NCBI GenBank assembly: GCA_008508345.1 | Contig: QNGE01000914.1 | Span: forward strand, 62,001 to 126,000 | DNA length: 64,000 bases | From: Paragonimus westermani | Taxonomy: Eukaryota > Platyhelminthes > Trematoda > Plagiorchiida > Troglotrematidae | Reading direction: 5' to 3' | Position numbers and translations under genes: made by a program | Part shown: positions 35,154-45,546 of the stretch, one piece after another | Position numbering within the stretch: position 1 is the stretch's first letter | How the letters are laid out: the number at the start of each line of letters is the position of its first letter | Notes under the pieces: generated by a model | The model's database searches: none | What the model was told of the DNA's origin: nothing | What the model saw: only the letters and a program-made list of their open reading frames with translations

Positions 35154-35360
35154 AGAAAAACTATGATCACATTTTCCCATCTTATTACTGCCCTAGCAAC
35201 ATATAACATCAAGCGGAGTTACCGTGGTGATTTTGTTGCATTGAAGTACAAAAACCAGGAGAAATTGGTCATTAGTGTCCCACTGGAAGTGTGGAAGCTT
35301 GGGGTTGTCTTCTCCATTATTGCACATATACGACGAAAAGCACGAGTGCGACAATTTTAG
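35154..35360 (+). CDS. candidate terminal exon of an unidentified gene
   Basis: A pyrimidine-rich stretch ending TCTTTTCAG (AG at 35152-35153) precedes 68 open codons ending at TAG (35358-35360). They read RKTMITFSHLITALATYNIK, SYRGDFVALKYKNQEKLVIS and AHIRRKARVRQF. The composition looks like real protein, with a basic C terminus. I do not recognise the family. No upstream exon was identified, so this rests on the acceptor and the open frame alone. Confidence 0.3.
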   Translation, partial: RKTMITFSHLITALATYNIKRSYRGDFVALKYKNQEKLVISVPLEVWKLGVVFSIIAHIRRKARVRQF

Positions 35361-36250
35361 GACGGTTCACCCCGTTTCGGATCTTGTGTAGGCCTATGCG
35401 GGATAATTCGGGCAAACGACCGACGTTTGTAACCTCACGATTCATTTGCGATACAATGTCTTATTCACGTAGTGTACAGAAATATTATGTTACGACGCAG
35501 ATCTTTGTTTCACTTTACTATTTCCGAGGGTGAGTACGAATATATTGGCAAGTACAGCGACAGATTCAATGTTGAAAGCATTAGTCAATAGTAGTTACTC
35601 TAATAACACATCTGCTCTGTGAGTAATTTCTGAGTGTTACCCGAGCAATCTGCTATTGATCTTTGCGTGTCCTCAGAAGACACTTTGAGAACAGTCAGGG
35701 AATGGTCTAGAAGGAAACTGCGCGTAGCCCTATAGTGCGGTTCAATTCAATGTCGCCTACATCTTGTGTGTGTGGATAAGACCCAATTACAATGACAGCT
35801 AGCCTCTGTCTTCAAAACACTAGTAATGTAATCCATCAATTTTGGAAATATGGTGATGACCACCATAACCAAGCAAATTTTATAGTAAAAAACAGGTTGC
35901 ACGCTCTTAAGACTTTGTCCGACGAATTAAGATGAATATCCTCATATCAACACATGCTGTTTGTCAGTATCCGCAGGAATTTATCATTTAGTCCACGCTT
36001 TTGTACCTGCAATAAGCCAAGTTTTTGCGATGCATTGGAAGTTGAATATTTTAGCTAATAGTCAGGATACGGCAATTAATCATTTGGACAAAAATATAGA
36101 GAACTTACAGTATTTTATGAAGTGAGAGAGTCATCTACGAATGCATCTGAAGTGTTGCCAAAATTGCGATTGAACCTGTGCCCCTTGCAGTGTGCTGAAG
36201 ACAAATTATATGAACCAAAAGTCGTAGTACGGACTATTTACAAACTACGC

Positions 36251-36363
36251 TTAATTAGAATATGTGTAGCACTTGTCGGCAATGTTGATTTGACCCACCG
36301 TTCCGGTGGGCAAGAACACCACACCCTCATGGTCCACAACGAAAATCAAGATGGACAGGTCAC
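36251..36363 (-). CDS. candidate terminal exon of an unidentified gene, minus strand
   Basis: On the minus strand an acceptor-like CACAACAATCAG precedes an open stretch reading GDLSILIFVVDHEGVVFLP and GTVGQINIADKCYTYSN, ending at TAA. The alternation of hydrophobic strands looks protein-like. No family was recognised and no partner exon found. An overlapping plus-strand ORF exists. Confidence 0.25.
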
Positions 36364-36599
36364 CTGATTGTTGTGCTATGTAATGACCCGAGTTAATGTG
36401 AATAAACAGAATTTTTGTGAACAAAAACGCATTATGACTAATCATCTTGTGGTGTGCAAACTTAGGACAATTAACGTCATTAAAATAAACGTCAACAAAC
36501 GCCCCTTAATGGTTTTTAGTGAGTGTTCTTCCCGGAACACACAGAGATCACTCAGAGAACGGTTGACCATTCCACTGTGTTAGCAGAGTAGTTAACGAA

Positions 36600-37194
36600 A
36601 AAACGATAATTAATTTAAACATATTTTCAAAGGAAAGGGAGGGTTGTGCACTTGAAAATCTATATGGCATGCATTGGCCCGCATAGGTCTTACACAGGCC
36701 GTGCGCTCAGTCTGGACCGTTGTGCTACCATGGACCTCAGCGTCTTGAATGCACACGATGCCCACAACAGATCAAAGACGAGTGAGAACCTTTTAGCCGT
36801 TTGTTGTAACTGTGGTTGAAACAAGCGGTTAGAATATCTACGATTCGAAATATCTTACAAGTCAAATTTAATTTCCTAAGTAGCTATCGTTGTTCACTGA
36901 TTTCAACCATAATTCGAGACGTAATTCACAAGACACGATTTATTCGCTCTGTGAAAACTATATACTTTCGATTCGGGCTCATCTAACCTCCATAAAATAC
37001 GTCGTCTCCGCGGTAAAAGTGCCTACTAGTCAGCGAAGAATAGACTCATGGAAAACCCAGAGATCCAAAGTGATTTCCGGAATGTTTAGAATAATTGTAA
37101 GCGGAAACACGCTAAGCTTGTACAAGAAATGAGTCTGTTGGGAGATGACGCCAACAAAACTCCTTATTTATGCTTATGTGTATAAACTAAAATG
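36600..37194. other. no recognisable feature
   Basis: No coding or repeat signal noticed before the CR1 relic. Confidence 0.35.
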
Positions 37195-38080
37195 GACTAA
37201 ACCTTCAGCTCTGTCTCTACAGCTGCTCGGTGAGACGAATTCTTCCTGTTCTCAGTTGCTGCCAAGTTATTCAAGAAACCACACTCGATGATTTTCAACG
37301 TGCCACTTCCGAAGTGATACCCTGTTCTATCGCTGAATTGCTTTCGGAAACTACGCTTTACCGCTAATTCTTCTGTACCAGATTTTTAAGAAATTTCACC
37401 GAAGTTTATAGAACCAGACAAAACTCATTCCATGGTTCTTAAAAAAGCAGGCGTTGTCCTAGCAGAGCTTTTTTATAATGTGTTCGAACTGACATTATTC
37501 CCGCCTTACGGAAATAAGCCACGTTTGTTGCAGGGAGTCTGCACTCCTTCACTCAATACGGGCTAACCAACTCTACTACACCCCGTTCAAAATAATGAAA
37601 CACTCAGTAAAACGCATCCCTTCTAAGCAATTTTTATCGAACTACCCTTTTTATCCGCCTATCATAACTTTTTTAAAGTTCATGCGTGGCAAACAGTTTT
37701 GTTGCCATGGCTAGGCTAACGGAGACCAAAAACAATAGTCTCATCTGAGATATTATCTTCTCCAATTTCCCCAAGGCTCTTTGTCGTAAACCACACGGCA
37801 TGTGCAGAAACAATTCAGAAGCTTATAAAATCCCAGGGGAGACCCTTTATTGGGTTGGTTTCTTTCTTGGTGGTATGGAGTTTAGAAGTAAAACGGGTTC
37901 AGAACTTTCACCGCCCCCTTCGATTTATTAGTGAGTCTCCCAGAGGTCAGTACTTGGTTCTCTAGCTTCTTCATTTGTAGCGTTGCTGTTGCAAAAATTA
38001 TCCAAGCAGTGCTGACGACTTTACAGTCTGGAATGTTAGTGATCCCAGTACATTGCAGATATGATTAAGCAAAGGTAAGA
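37195..38080 (+). mobile_element. decayed CR1-like LINE relic (linker to RT block C)
   Basis: Nucleotide similarity to copy B is visible through many indels. AAACCTTCAGCTCTGTCT (37199) matches 27109. TTCCCCAAGGCTCTTTGTCGT (about 37766) matches the FAKAFDRV codons. CCAGGGGAGACCCTTTATTGG matches the region before the FLDN motif. GCTGACGACTTTACAGTCTGG (about 38011) corresponds to the YADD-to-KIW block. No frame stays open for long. Both ends are truncated and no octamer tail was seen. Confidence 0.82.
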
Positions 38081-41000
38081 GGTTTAGACAAACTCTAAAA
38101 AACAACAAATGCGCAGGCATTTTCCGGCCGAGACTCCTGCTGTGCTATTGTGATTCTCAGTGATCACGACATAATAAATGTAATAAAGATTATCCGAAAT
38201 AAGATCAAGGCATCTCGATTTTGCCCAACGCATTTTTCTGTATCACCGAATGAAGGCAGTAATATGGGGATTCGTTACTTTCAAGGCGATCAAGTGCACT
38301 TTTATCCACATGGACAGAAATGCATTTCATTCAATTCACACGGTTTATATAAAACTGTTATTTGGACATGCAAGTGAAGTTGTGTGTACCGAATCGAATG
38401 AAGACGTGTACTTACCAAACTAGTCAGCGGCTTAAGATTGACTAATCACGAGCCTCAGCCTCAGAGTTTTAATCTATATCCACGTAAGTTTAAACAATTG
38501 TGTGGTACTTTAGGTTTCACATACTTTTTGTCGGCTTATATCTCGCACAACACTCCTCCATCGCATTCGATGATAATGGCCGACGCAAACATACTAGGGA
38601 AACTTACAGACTCCGTCCATGGACCCTACCCCAGTAACATTTAATTTTATACGGTTAATAAACATTAGACACGCATTTAGTTATTGTTATTTACTTGAAA
38701 CAAAGCTAGACTCCCAATTTCGGTTTTTTGTTGATACTTATTGTAGTTCCCAAAAACCATACTCCACTCCTTTTTACAATATTGCCTTTCGGGTCAGCAG
38801 ACCTCCGCTTAGTACCAAGTAAGATAGAATAACAAGATCCGGGGGCTTTGGACTTCTAGTCTCAAACTCGTGTAGCAACTGCTGAATTGCTCAACTCACT
38901 TCTACGAATACCAGTAGCATTCTTACTGGACATAGCTGCCCTTAGGCTAATACAGAAAAATTGGTCACACGATGCTGGGTGTATTTAAAAAGTGTCTTCG
39001 GTTTTACTGCAAAAAGGGTGATTAGCCCAGTACCATCTTATTCTCAACCATTCCGAGTATTCACTTGCGTTAATACAATGTATCGCACTCCACTTGTAAA
39101 CACGTATAAATTCAAATATCAATAAATGCTAATATAGAATATGCGGTTTACTCCCTGTAAATTGGACAAGGAAAATAATCAGCTCACAAATGACATATGG
39201 CGCATGGCTATAAAGGAGGCTACGGTTGCCTATAAGTCAGCGCGGGCCTTGAGGAACTTTACGCCCAGGGCATTAGTATTGCAAATGAAATAATGTGTGG
39301 ATAGATCACTCTTAATGGCTAAGTTTTGTAGTATATCTATCGTGCCAGTTTTCATGTTTTATTTCCGGCCTAGCCTCACCCATAGTAGCACATAGCGTTA
39401 TCACTGAGAAAAAACAAGAACGGGGTGGACAAGTGGGTAAGCACTCGATCTCGTCCACTGACAATTTAGAACGCCTCTTCTGAAGAGGGGTCGAAATTTA
39501 GTCCGTACAAGCATCGGGCTAAGAGGACGCGTTAGGGTTTGGAAACAAACTGTATACTTCCAGTAATGTTTGGATATATGACAAGTGGGTAGTTTAGCCT
39601 GCTCTCAGTCCAAAGACAGCAACTAAGAGAAGACAGGAAGCGCGAGGTGGGTCCCAGTTCATTCGGCAGCACTCAAAAGCGTGTCAAGCGAAAAGTGCGT
39701 GGAAACTTCGATTTGGTTAGACGACACTCGAAATTGTACGGGTTAAACGACCTTTAAGGATGGAATAACAGACGAGTCGATAGGAAGAGAAGAAACACTT
39801 GCTACGTACAGTTAATTGCACGACGGAAGAAAGTGGCATTGAGTTTGTATCAGGCCTCCTATGGCAGACTTACACAGAATCATGCATACAGAACAGACGA
39901 GCAAGAAAACACGGTTGCAGCCAGGATCCTGAGGCAAGCCACACGATAGCTGGTCACTACAAGACCCCTTGCGATCCAAAAACGAGTCGGCACGCATAAT
40001 GAGCAAACTTCTGCTTGGTGCACAAGTGCCTCTCCAAAGATCATGCGTAAATTGACAAGTTTCGACCACGTCCTTTTTTCAGGCTACTCCATATCACCTA
40101 TTAGTTTCCGTTCTATCTCTGGTGAATTCCAATTTAAGTGTTATTTCAGTTGAGTGAATGAAAGTTTGATTGGCAAACTGAGCTGTTGGTGGGGGGGGGT
40201 GAGAGGAAAAAACGAGTGTTAATTTTAACTGAAAACCACAGGTCCCTATTTAGTAAGTCATTTTGTTCCGCACAATGCCGGTGCGGGGTCTGTAAGGGTG
40301 GAGTGAATGCGGAAATAACTGCTCAAAACAATAATCGTTAGGCTGTGAACGGAAGCTCTCGTCCTCTGTTGATATTAACTCGACGTCCTTAGCCGCACTC
40401 TAAACAGTTTGTCTGGCTCACACAGTGCCAGCAAGGAGCCCTACTTAATGGCTGCCACTCCATTCACACGAGACACATGACCACTTTGAGTAGCCTTCAG
40501 GGATGTACCTAGTAGGCAAGCAATAACTTATTTCTAACGGTCTCAGCCAACACAAGACACCTGTAATAGATAGCATTGAACATGTGGTGAACTTTACTGT
40601 GGGCCACTTGATTCAAGACGACCATATGATGGATTTCACACAGAACTGGTGATTATTCACACATGATTAGACACCGTTTATTGTTCGACAGTATAACGCA
40701 GGAGTAACTGACTCTATGTGCGCACTTCTAACCCAGAATAAGAGAGGCGCAACGTACCCTCATTATTTCGGTGCGCTCCCACACACGAGTCTAGCAGCCG
40801 CTTAGAAAGCACGTCGCTGGGTCACAACATCTGTGCATTCCAGGTATTAACGGTCAGCTGGAACAAGTAACTCAGAGTGCAAAATCGCACTGTCCGTTAT
40901 ATGAGAGGTGTAGGAGAATGACCAAATGTTTGCTCTCATTTCAGGGGAGTAAGTCTACTTTGAGCTGTCCCGCCCATACCGCCATGTGAATTTCGGTGTA

Positions 41001-41229
41001 TGACAGTAGGATCACGCAGAGTAACCGTTAACTTTGAGGATACGTGTTGAAATTATTTGACTGCTGGTTGAAGAATAGACTCCTCAAGCCGAGAATTACA
41101 CATATGGTGGATTTGTGTAATTTTTGATTTAAAACTTATTGCTTTGTGTGTAAGAAGACACTACCACGTAGCCGCACTCGAGTCTCGGACAGACATGGGG
41201 CATCATGTTATCAGCTACCACAGAATTAA
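38081..41229. other. no recognised element or gene
   Basis: Short ORFs only. A poly-G run lies at about 40193-40202. A tRNA-like stretch at 39424-39500 was examined and not accepted. Confidence 0.35.
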
Positions 41230-41740
41230 TAAGTTCTGAAGTCCCTGACACCTCTGAAGTGCATGAAGAAGCATTATTGTGGGTTCAGAGGCAGACTGCA
41301 TTGAACAACCTACCTAGATACTGTGTCAATTTCCTATTGTCGTACATCATTGTCTTATTGTAAAGAGACGGTATTTTATATCTTCATATCATCAACATAG
41401 ACAACGGGAGATAACTGGAGCTGATTCTATAGGTTATTTTTGGAATAAATGAATAGCTGCAGCACTTGTCCTTGTAATATACCGCAGAGTGCAGGCAGCC
41501 AGTGAATATCGGTTGATCCTGATAAAAAGTGACATCCAGTTTAGTAAGGACGAGATGACAGAATGTGCCCGAAAACTGGCAAGCAAAGTAACCGTGGTGA
41601 ATTCTGTTAAGGGCTGTGTTGACGTCTTAATAACACAATGTCGTCGGTTTAGTTTCTCGCTACCAATTCTACTCAACACCCATTTGATAAGTAAGAGATT
41701 CGTAAAACAGATCCACCCTCTTCAAAATCCACGCTAGTTA
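41230..41740 (-). mobile_element. decayed LINE reverse transcriptase relic (YVDD)
   Basis: On the minus strand, fragments in more than one frame give GILQGQVLQLFIYS (RT block B, normally G-x-x-QGSVLGPLLFxIY), then VVYVDDMKI with YVDD at 41388-41399 (block C). CSLPLNPQ-stop-CFFMHF then matches the W-x-LxLNxxKCxxMxF block D. The order and spacing are right for a CR1/Jockey-type RT. The DNA is clearly different from copies A and B, so this is another subfamily. Truncated at both ends. Confidence 0.75.
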
Positions 41741-41987
41741 TCATTTTAGAGCATCAGACGGTCTAGGTGCTCCTGAAGATGACAGGTCACCAGCTGTCAT
41801 AATTTTTTCGAGCACACAAGTTAAGTCGAGTGGTCGTTAGCTGATAGTTTTAAACTGTTTGTTTCCACTTTTCTAACAGTATGCCTGAAAGACCCTCAGA
41901 AACATCAACAATTCCACCTCCAGCACACGCCGAAGCACGTGCTGAACGTTTACGAATGGGTTGGCCATCGTAGCTCGGGTATGTCTC
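41741..41987. other. no recognisable feature
   Basis: Unassigned spacer directly before the 5' truncation point of RTE copy 2. Confidence 0.3.
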
Positions 41988-42570
41988 CCAAGCTTCTGTC
42001 TCAGGGTTTCTGGTGACGCCGAAGCTGAATCTCGTGGTCGAGCTGGAGTGGGAATGGTACTAAGTTCCTGAGCAGAGCAATATTTGCTCGATTGGATCCC
42101 TGTGGACAGTCGCTTGTGCGCTGTCAGACTCAATACGTTGGTAAAAGTCTGTCAACGCAAAGCAGAAAGGCGTTGTGTATTCATCACACCGGCAAACGCT
42201 CCGACGGACAGCTGTCCGGATGCTACCAAGGATGCGTTCTATGACGCCCTCGTTGACTTTCGGAGGTAATCTAAACACTCAGACATCATCACACTAGCGG
42301 GCGATTTTAATGCTCAGCTTGGTCGTCCTTCTCCGGATGAGAGGCGGCTAGGAGATATGTTTGGTGTCGGGGCACAACGAACTGACAATGGCGAAAGACT
42401 ACTACAGCTGTGCGCATCCCACGGTCTATATGTTTCGAGCACTGCATTCCAACACAGGAAGAAGCACTGTGTTACTTGGAGACCTCCGTGTGCTTCTCAG
42501 TCGTGGACACAGTTGGATCATATAGCAGTTAGCTATAGGTGGCGCGACTGTTAAGGACTGTCGTGCATTT
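41988..42570 (+). pseudogene. RTE endonuclease domain, copy 2
   Basis: The frame matches copy 1: CLRVSGDAEAESRGRAGVG, then a TGA where copy 1 has Arg, then LLDWIPVDSRLCAVRLN. A TAA follows DALVDFRR where copy 1 has Gln. It then reads SKHSDIITLAGDFNAQLGRP (GDFN motif), TDNGERLLQLCASHGLYVSS, and TQLDHIAVSYRWRDC. The last part fits the QIDHI motif of RTE endonucleases, and SDHAVVRARF (about 42588) supplies the terminal SDH. At least two stops and one frameshift. Confidence 0.85.
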
Positions 42571-42701
42571 TGGAGCAACCACCTGGACTCCGACCATGCC
42601 GTTGTGCGTGCCCGTTTCGTTTTGTCATTTGCCCAGAAGACTTACGCTCGTAAATGCAAGGTGTTTAACTGGCATTCGAGCGATGAGGATGTAAAGAACG
42701 C

Positions 42702-43105
42702 TTGTCAAAAAGCGTTGGCAAAGAAGTTGCCCAGTTCGAGTTAGACGAACAAGCATGTTCCGAAGGGACTGTTCAGTTCCGACAGAACTGGATTTCCGTC
42801 ACGTCGATAAATCTTATGAACAAGCGTCGCTCTACCCCACCTGGTTCTGTATACGATGACGACCGTCGAGAACTTAATCGCAAGCTGACTAAAAGCTTGC
42901 GCAAAGACCGTGAGTACTACTTGGTCCAACAATCGAAAGAGATGGAAGAGGCCTTTTTATCTGGGAATACCAGAAGGCTCTTCTCCCTGATCCGTGGTTG
43001 TACTGGCCGTCAAGTCGGTGTAAGTGAGACCATATGTGAAAAAGATGGTTCACTTATCACCAGCCAGTCGCGCCGACTTGACCGGTGGGCTGAACATTTT
43101 GAAGA
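42702..43105 (+). pseudogene. RTE linker region before RT, cut by gap
   Basis: An open frame of about 135 codons up to the gap: RRELNRKLTKSLRKDREYYL, EMEEAFLSGNTRRLFSLIRG, LITSQSRRLDRWAEHFE. This is the conserved basic linker that precedes RT in RTE/SR2-like elements. The frame appears to continue across the Ns only because unknown bases contain no stop. Confidence 0.75.
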
Positions 43106-43620
43106 NNNNNNNNNNNNNNNNNNNNNNNNNNNNNNNNNNNNNNNNNNNNNNNNNNNNNNNNNNNNNNNNNNNNNNNNNNNNNNNNNNNNNNNNNNNNNNN
43201 NNNNNNNNNNNNNNNNNNNNNNNNNNNNNNNNNNNNNNNNNNNNNNNNNNNNNNNNNNNNNNNNNNNNNNNNNNNNNNNNNNNNNNNNNNNNNNNNNNNN
43301 NNNNNNNNNNNNNNNNNNNNNNNNNNNNNNNNNNNNNNNNNNNNNNNNNNNNNNNNNNNNNNNNNNNNNNNNNNNNNNNNNNNNNNNNNNNNNNNNNNNN
43401 NNNNNNNNNNNNNNNNNNNNNNNNNNNNNNNNNNNNNNNNNNNNNNNNNNNNNNNNNNNNNNNNNNNNNNNNNNNNNNNNNNNNNNNNNNNNNNNNNNNN
43501 NNNNNNNNNNNNNNNNNNNNNNNNNNNNNNNNNNNNNNNNNNNNNNNNNNNNNNNNNNNNNNNNNNNNNNNNNNNNNNNNNNNNNNNNNNNNNNNNNNNN
43601 NNNNNNNNNNNNNNNNNNNN
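43106..43620. other. assembly gap (515 N)
   Basis: A run of Ns inside RTE copy 2, where most of the RT domain should lie. The true length is not known: RT plus flanks would need well over 1 kb, so either the gap size is nominal or the copy has an internal deletion. Confidence 0.99.
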
Positions 43621-44040
43621 GTCAGCCTGTAATATTGCTGATGAGATATCAGCGAGGATAGCAAAGGCACGAGTTGCCTTTTCCAAACTGCATCATCTGT
43701 GGCGTCGAAAAGACGTTCTGTTGTCGCTATATATAACGCCTGTGTGCGTTCCATTTTAATGTATGGTTCGGAAACGTGACTTGTTCACAAGGAAGATATC
43801 AACAGACTTGCTGTGTTTGACCGTCGTTGTCTCCGTCACTTGTCCCAAATTAAGTGTGCTGATCGCGTGAGCAATGTGGCAGTGCGCCGGCGCGTATTCC
43901 GGAACGTTCGGGATGCGCGATCAATTGGTCAACTGATTACGTCGCACGTGCTCCGTATGCCAGCTGCGTGTTTACCTTACCGGGCATTATATACTGAGGC
44001 CACCAACAGCTGTGTAAAACCGCGTGGTCACGAAATATGA
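43621..44040 (+). pseudogene. RTE ORF C-terminal region, copy 2
   Basis: After the gap, fragments read SACNIADEISARIAKARVAF, KLHHLWRRKDVLLSL, then VFDRRCLRHLSQIK (frame near 43813), VSNVAVRRRVFRNVRDARSI and HVLRMPAACLPYRALY. These are standard landmarks downstream of RT in RTE/SR2-like LINEs (KAR-x-AF, LWRR, CLR-x-I, HVLRM). Two frames and at least one stop are involved. SACNI-x-DEI-x-ARI recurs in the relic at 62.3 kb. Confidence 0.82.
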
Positions 44041-44319
44041 AGACCTTGACTGCTCCATTGAGCAAAGTGGGCAGGCGTTGCCTGCCTGGATGAGGTCCCC
44101 GTGATCACTCAATCCGCTGATTAGATACGCTATCCGAGATGGCGGTGTATCGCAGTCTATGGCGTACTTGTATCCACACCATTTCTATTTCTTCCGCTTA
44201 GTCTTCTTTTAGTATTTGTCGACCTTCTAATTAATGTTTCCTTCTAGAGTATTCCACGTTACTGTTGAGGTGAGCAGTGGCCCGAGCCACAGTACCTTTT
44301 GGTCAGGCTCATGGCTATT

Positions 44320-44337
44320 ATGATGATGATGATGATG
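44320..44337 (+). repeat. (ATG)n tail of RTE copy 2
   Basis: Six ATG units in a row at the expected 3' end of an RTE-type LINE. Confidence 0.85.
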
Positions 44338-44411
44338 CAATGCAGGAACTTTTATATAGAAACGGACTTCCAACACTTAACACAGTTTAGATTGTTTTGT
44401 CAAACGTTCAG

Positions 44412-45447
44412 TGGAAATGTCAACAGTGCAATCCGTTTTTCTGGCAACATTCCGTTTGCCGGGTATTTCTGTACTCTGTATAACGAGTAAGATTTAAATT
44501 CTATACTGGTTTGTTCAGCAAATATGCTGCGACACTCAGCGTATGTTAGTGTTATCGTTATTGTTTGTTCAATGGGATGGAATGCAGTTGCCTGCAGTTT
44601 CACTTTCATGGACTTGAAATTATCACGTGGTGTAATCTTGCGATGAAAACTCTTTCTATGCAAAAACACTGGGGTTACTGGCGACACTGACACACCAGTC
44701 TCTTCTTTGTTTTCATTAGATGTTACTTGTTCTACCAGAGAATCCATAAAATATATTTGAATTTTCATTTCAATCAGTAGATTTAAATCCAACATCACAA
44801 AACTCAGTTTCTTCTATGGATTTTATTTGCTAATCTTTAATAGTTAACTATGCGCGCCTTCTACTATCTGGAATTTACTTCGTTCAAATGAATAAAGTCC
44901 GTTATCCTCATACTAATTATCTGATCGGTACTTTTTATACTGCTGCATGCTTCTAGCTGGAGTGATTCAAAGAAAAAAATGGTTTAGTATTTAACGTTTG
45001 GTTGAAGCTGGTGCTCACATATAATTTGTTTTACTCTTCAGCTTGCATGGGATAAGTGTGAGAGGATTCAGTACAAAAGACACTAAGCCACACTGGAAAC
45101 GAAAACTATATTTCTGTCGGTTGTGGATCTTACTTAGCTCTTATCCACAAACGGAATACACTATTCAACAATGTCCACCTGGAACATACCTACAAGAGAG
45201 CCAAGTTAGGCCAAATTATTTTCGTCTTAATTTTGACACAGAATCAAACAATTCATATGCAGTCACGAGAGGGACACATCTGCGTTATATTCCACCCCTA
45301 CATGAAGTACCTCATCAATGGTATGTGAATGGAGCCGCTTAAGCTGTCCGCCTTCATTTCAGGCAACCGACGCTGAACAAAGTAAATCCTTACCATTGGT
45401 CTGGAGCAGAGTTGTTGAAGGTAACTACAGAATGTGTGGGTGGATAA
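44412..45447 (+). CDS. candidate host gene, last three exons, product unknown
   Basis: Three exons join in phase. Exon 1 (44412-44486; may extend upstream) reads GNVNSAIRFSGN, IPFAGYFCTLYN and ends AACGA before GTAAGA. Exon 2 (45042-45320), after a pyrimidine tract ending CTCTTCAG, reads LHGISVRGF ... QCPPGTYLQES, FRLNFDTESNNSYAVTRG ... LHEVPHQ and ends before GTATGT. A 42-bp intron (45321-45362, ends CTTCATTTCAG) leads to exon 3 (45363-45447): QPTLNKVNPYHWSGAELLK, then VTTECVGG and TAA. AATAAA is at 45541-45546. Codons split by both introns are restored (GA|C, TG|G). Tiny introns are known in flatworm genes. I do not recognise the protein; the upstream part is presumably beyond the RTE insertion. 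Confidence 0.5.
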
Positions 45448-45540
45448 TGTTGGAGGCCACTACTCCAAAACGTTCCATATTTTGCATTTATTGCAGGTTT
45501 AAAAACACAGCTGCCGTTCGGGATTGATTTTTAACAAGAA

Positions 45541-45546
45541 AATAAA
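45541..45546 (+). promoter_or_regulatory. poly(A) signal AATAAA
   Basis: Canonical hexamer about 94 bp after the stop codon of the candidate gene, on the same strand. Confidence 0.45.

Larger units (their letters stand above)
41988..44337 (+). mobile_element. RTE/SR2-like LINE, copy 2 (5' truncated, with gap)
   Basis: It begins abruptly at CTTCTGTCTCAGGGTTTCTG, the same sequence as in copy 1 (minus strand, about 320), so it is 5' truncated. It runs through endonuclease, linker, a 515-bp assembly gap and the C-terminal ORF region. It ends in a (TGA/ATG)n tail at 44320-44337. RTE-clade LINEs typically end in short tandem repeats. It has several stops, so it is dead. It lies immediately upstream of candidate host exons. 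Confidence 0.88.

Noticed and set aside
39424..39500. Possible tRNA gene
   Set aside because: A box-B-like GGTCGAAAT is present, but no acceptor stem or anticodon arm can be drawn.
40193..40202. Poly-G run
   Set aside because: A single short homopolymer with no sign of function.
42702..43661. Long ORFs of 200-320 codons through 43106-43620
   Set aside because: They exist only because unknown bases carry no stop codons. Just the part before the gap (to 43105) is real LINE linker.
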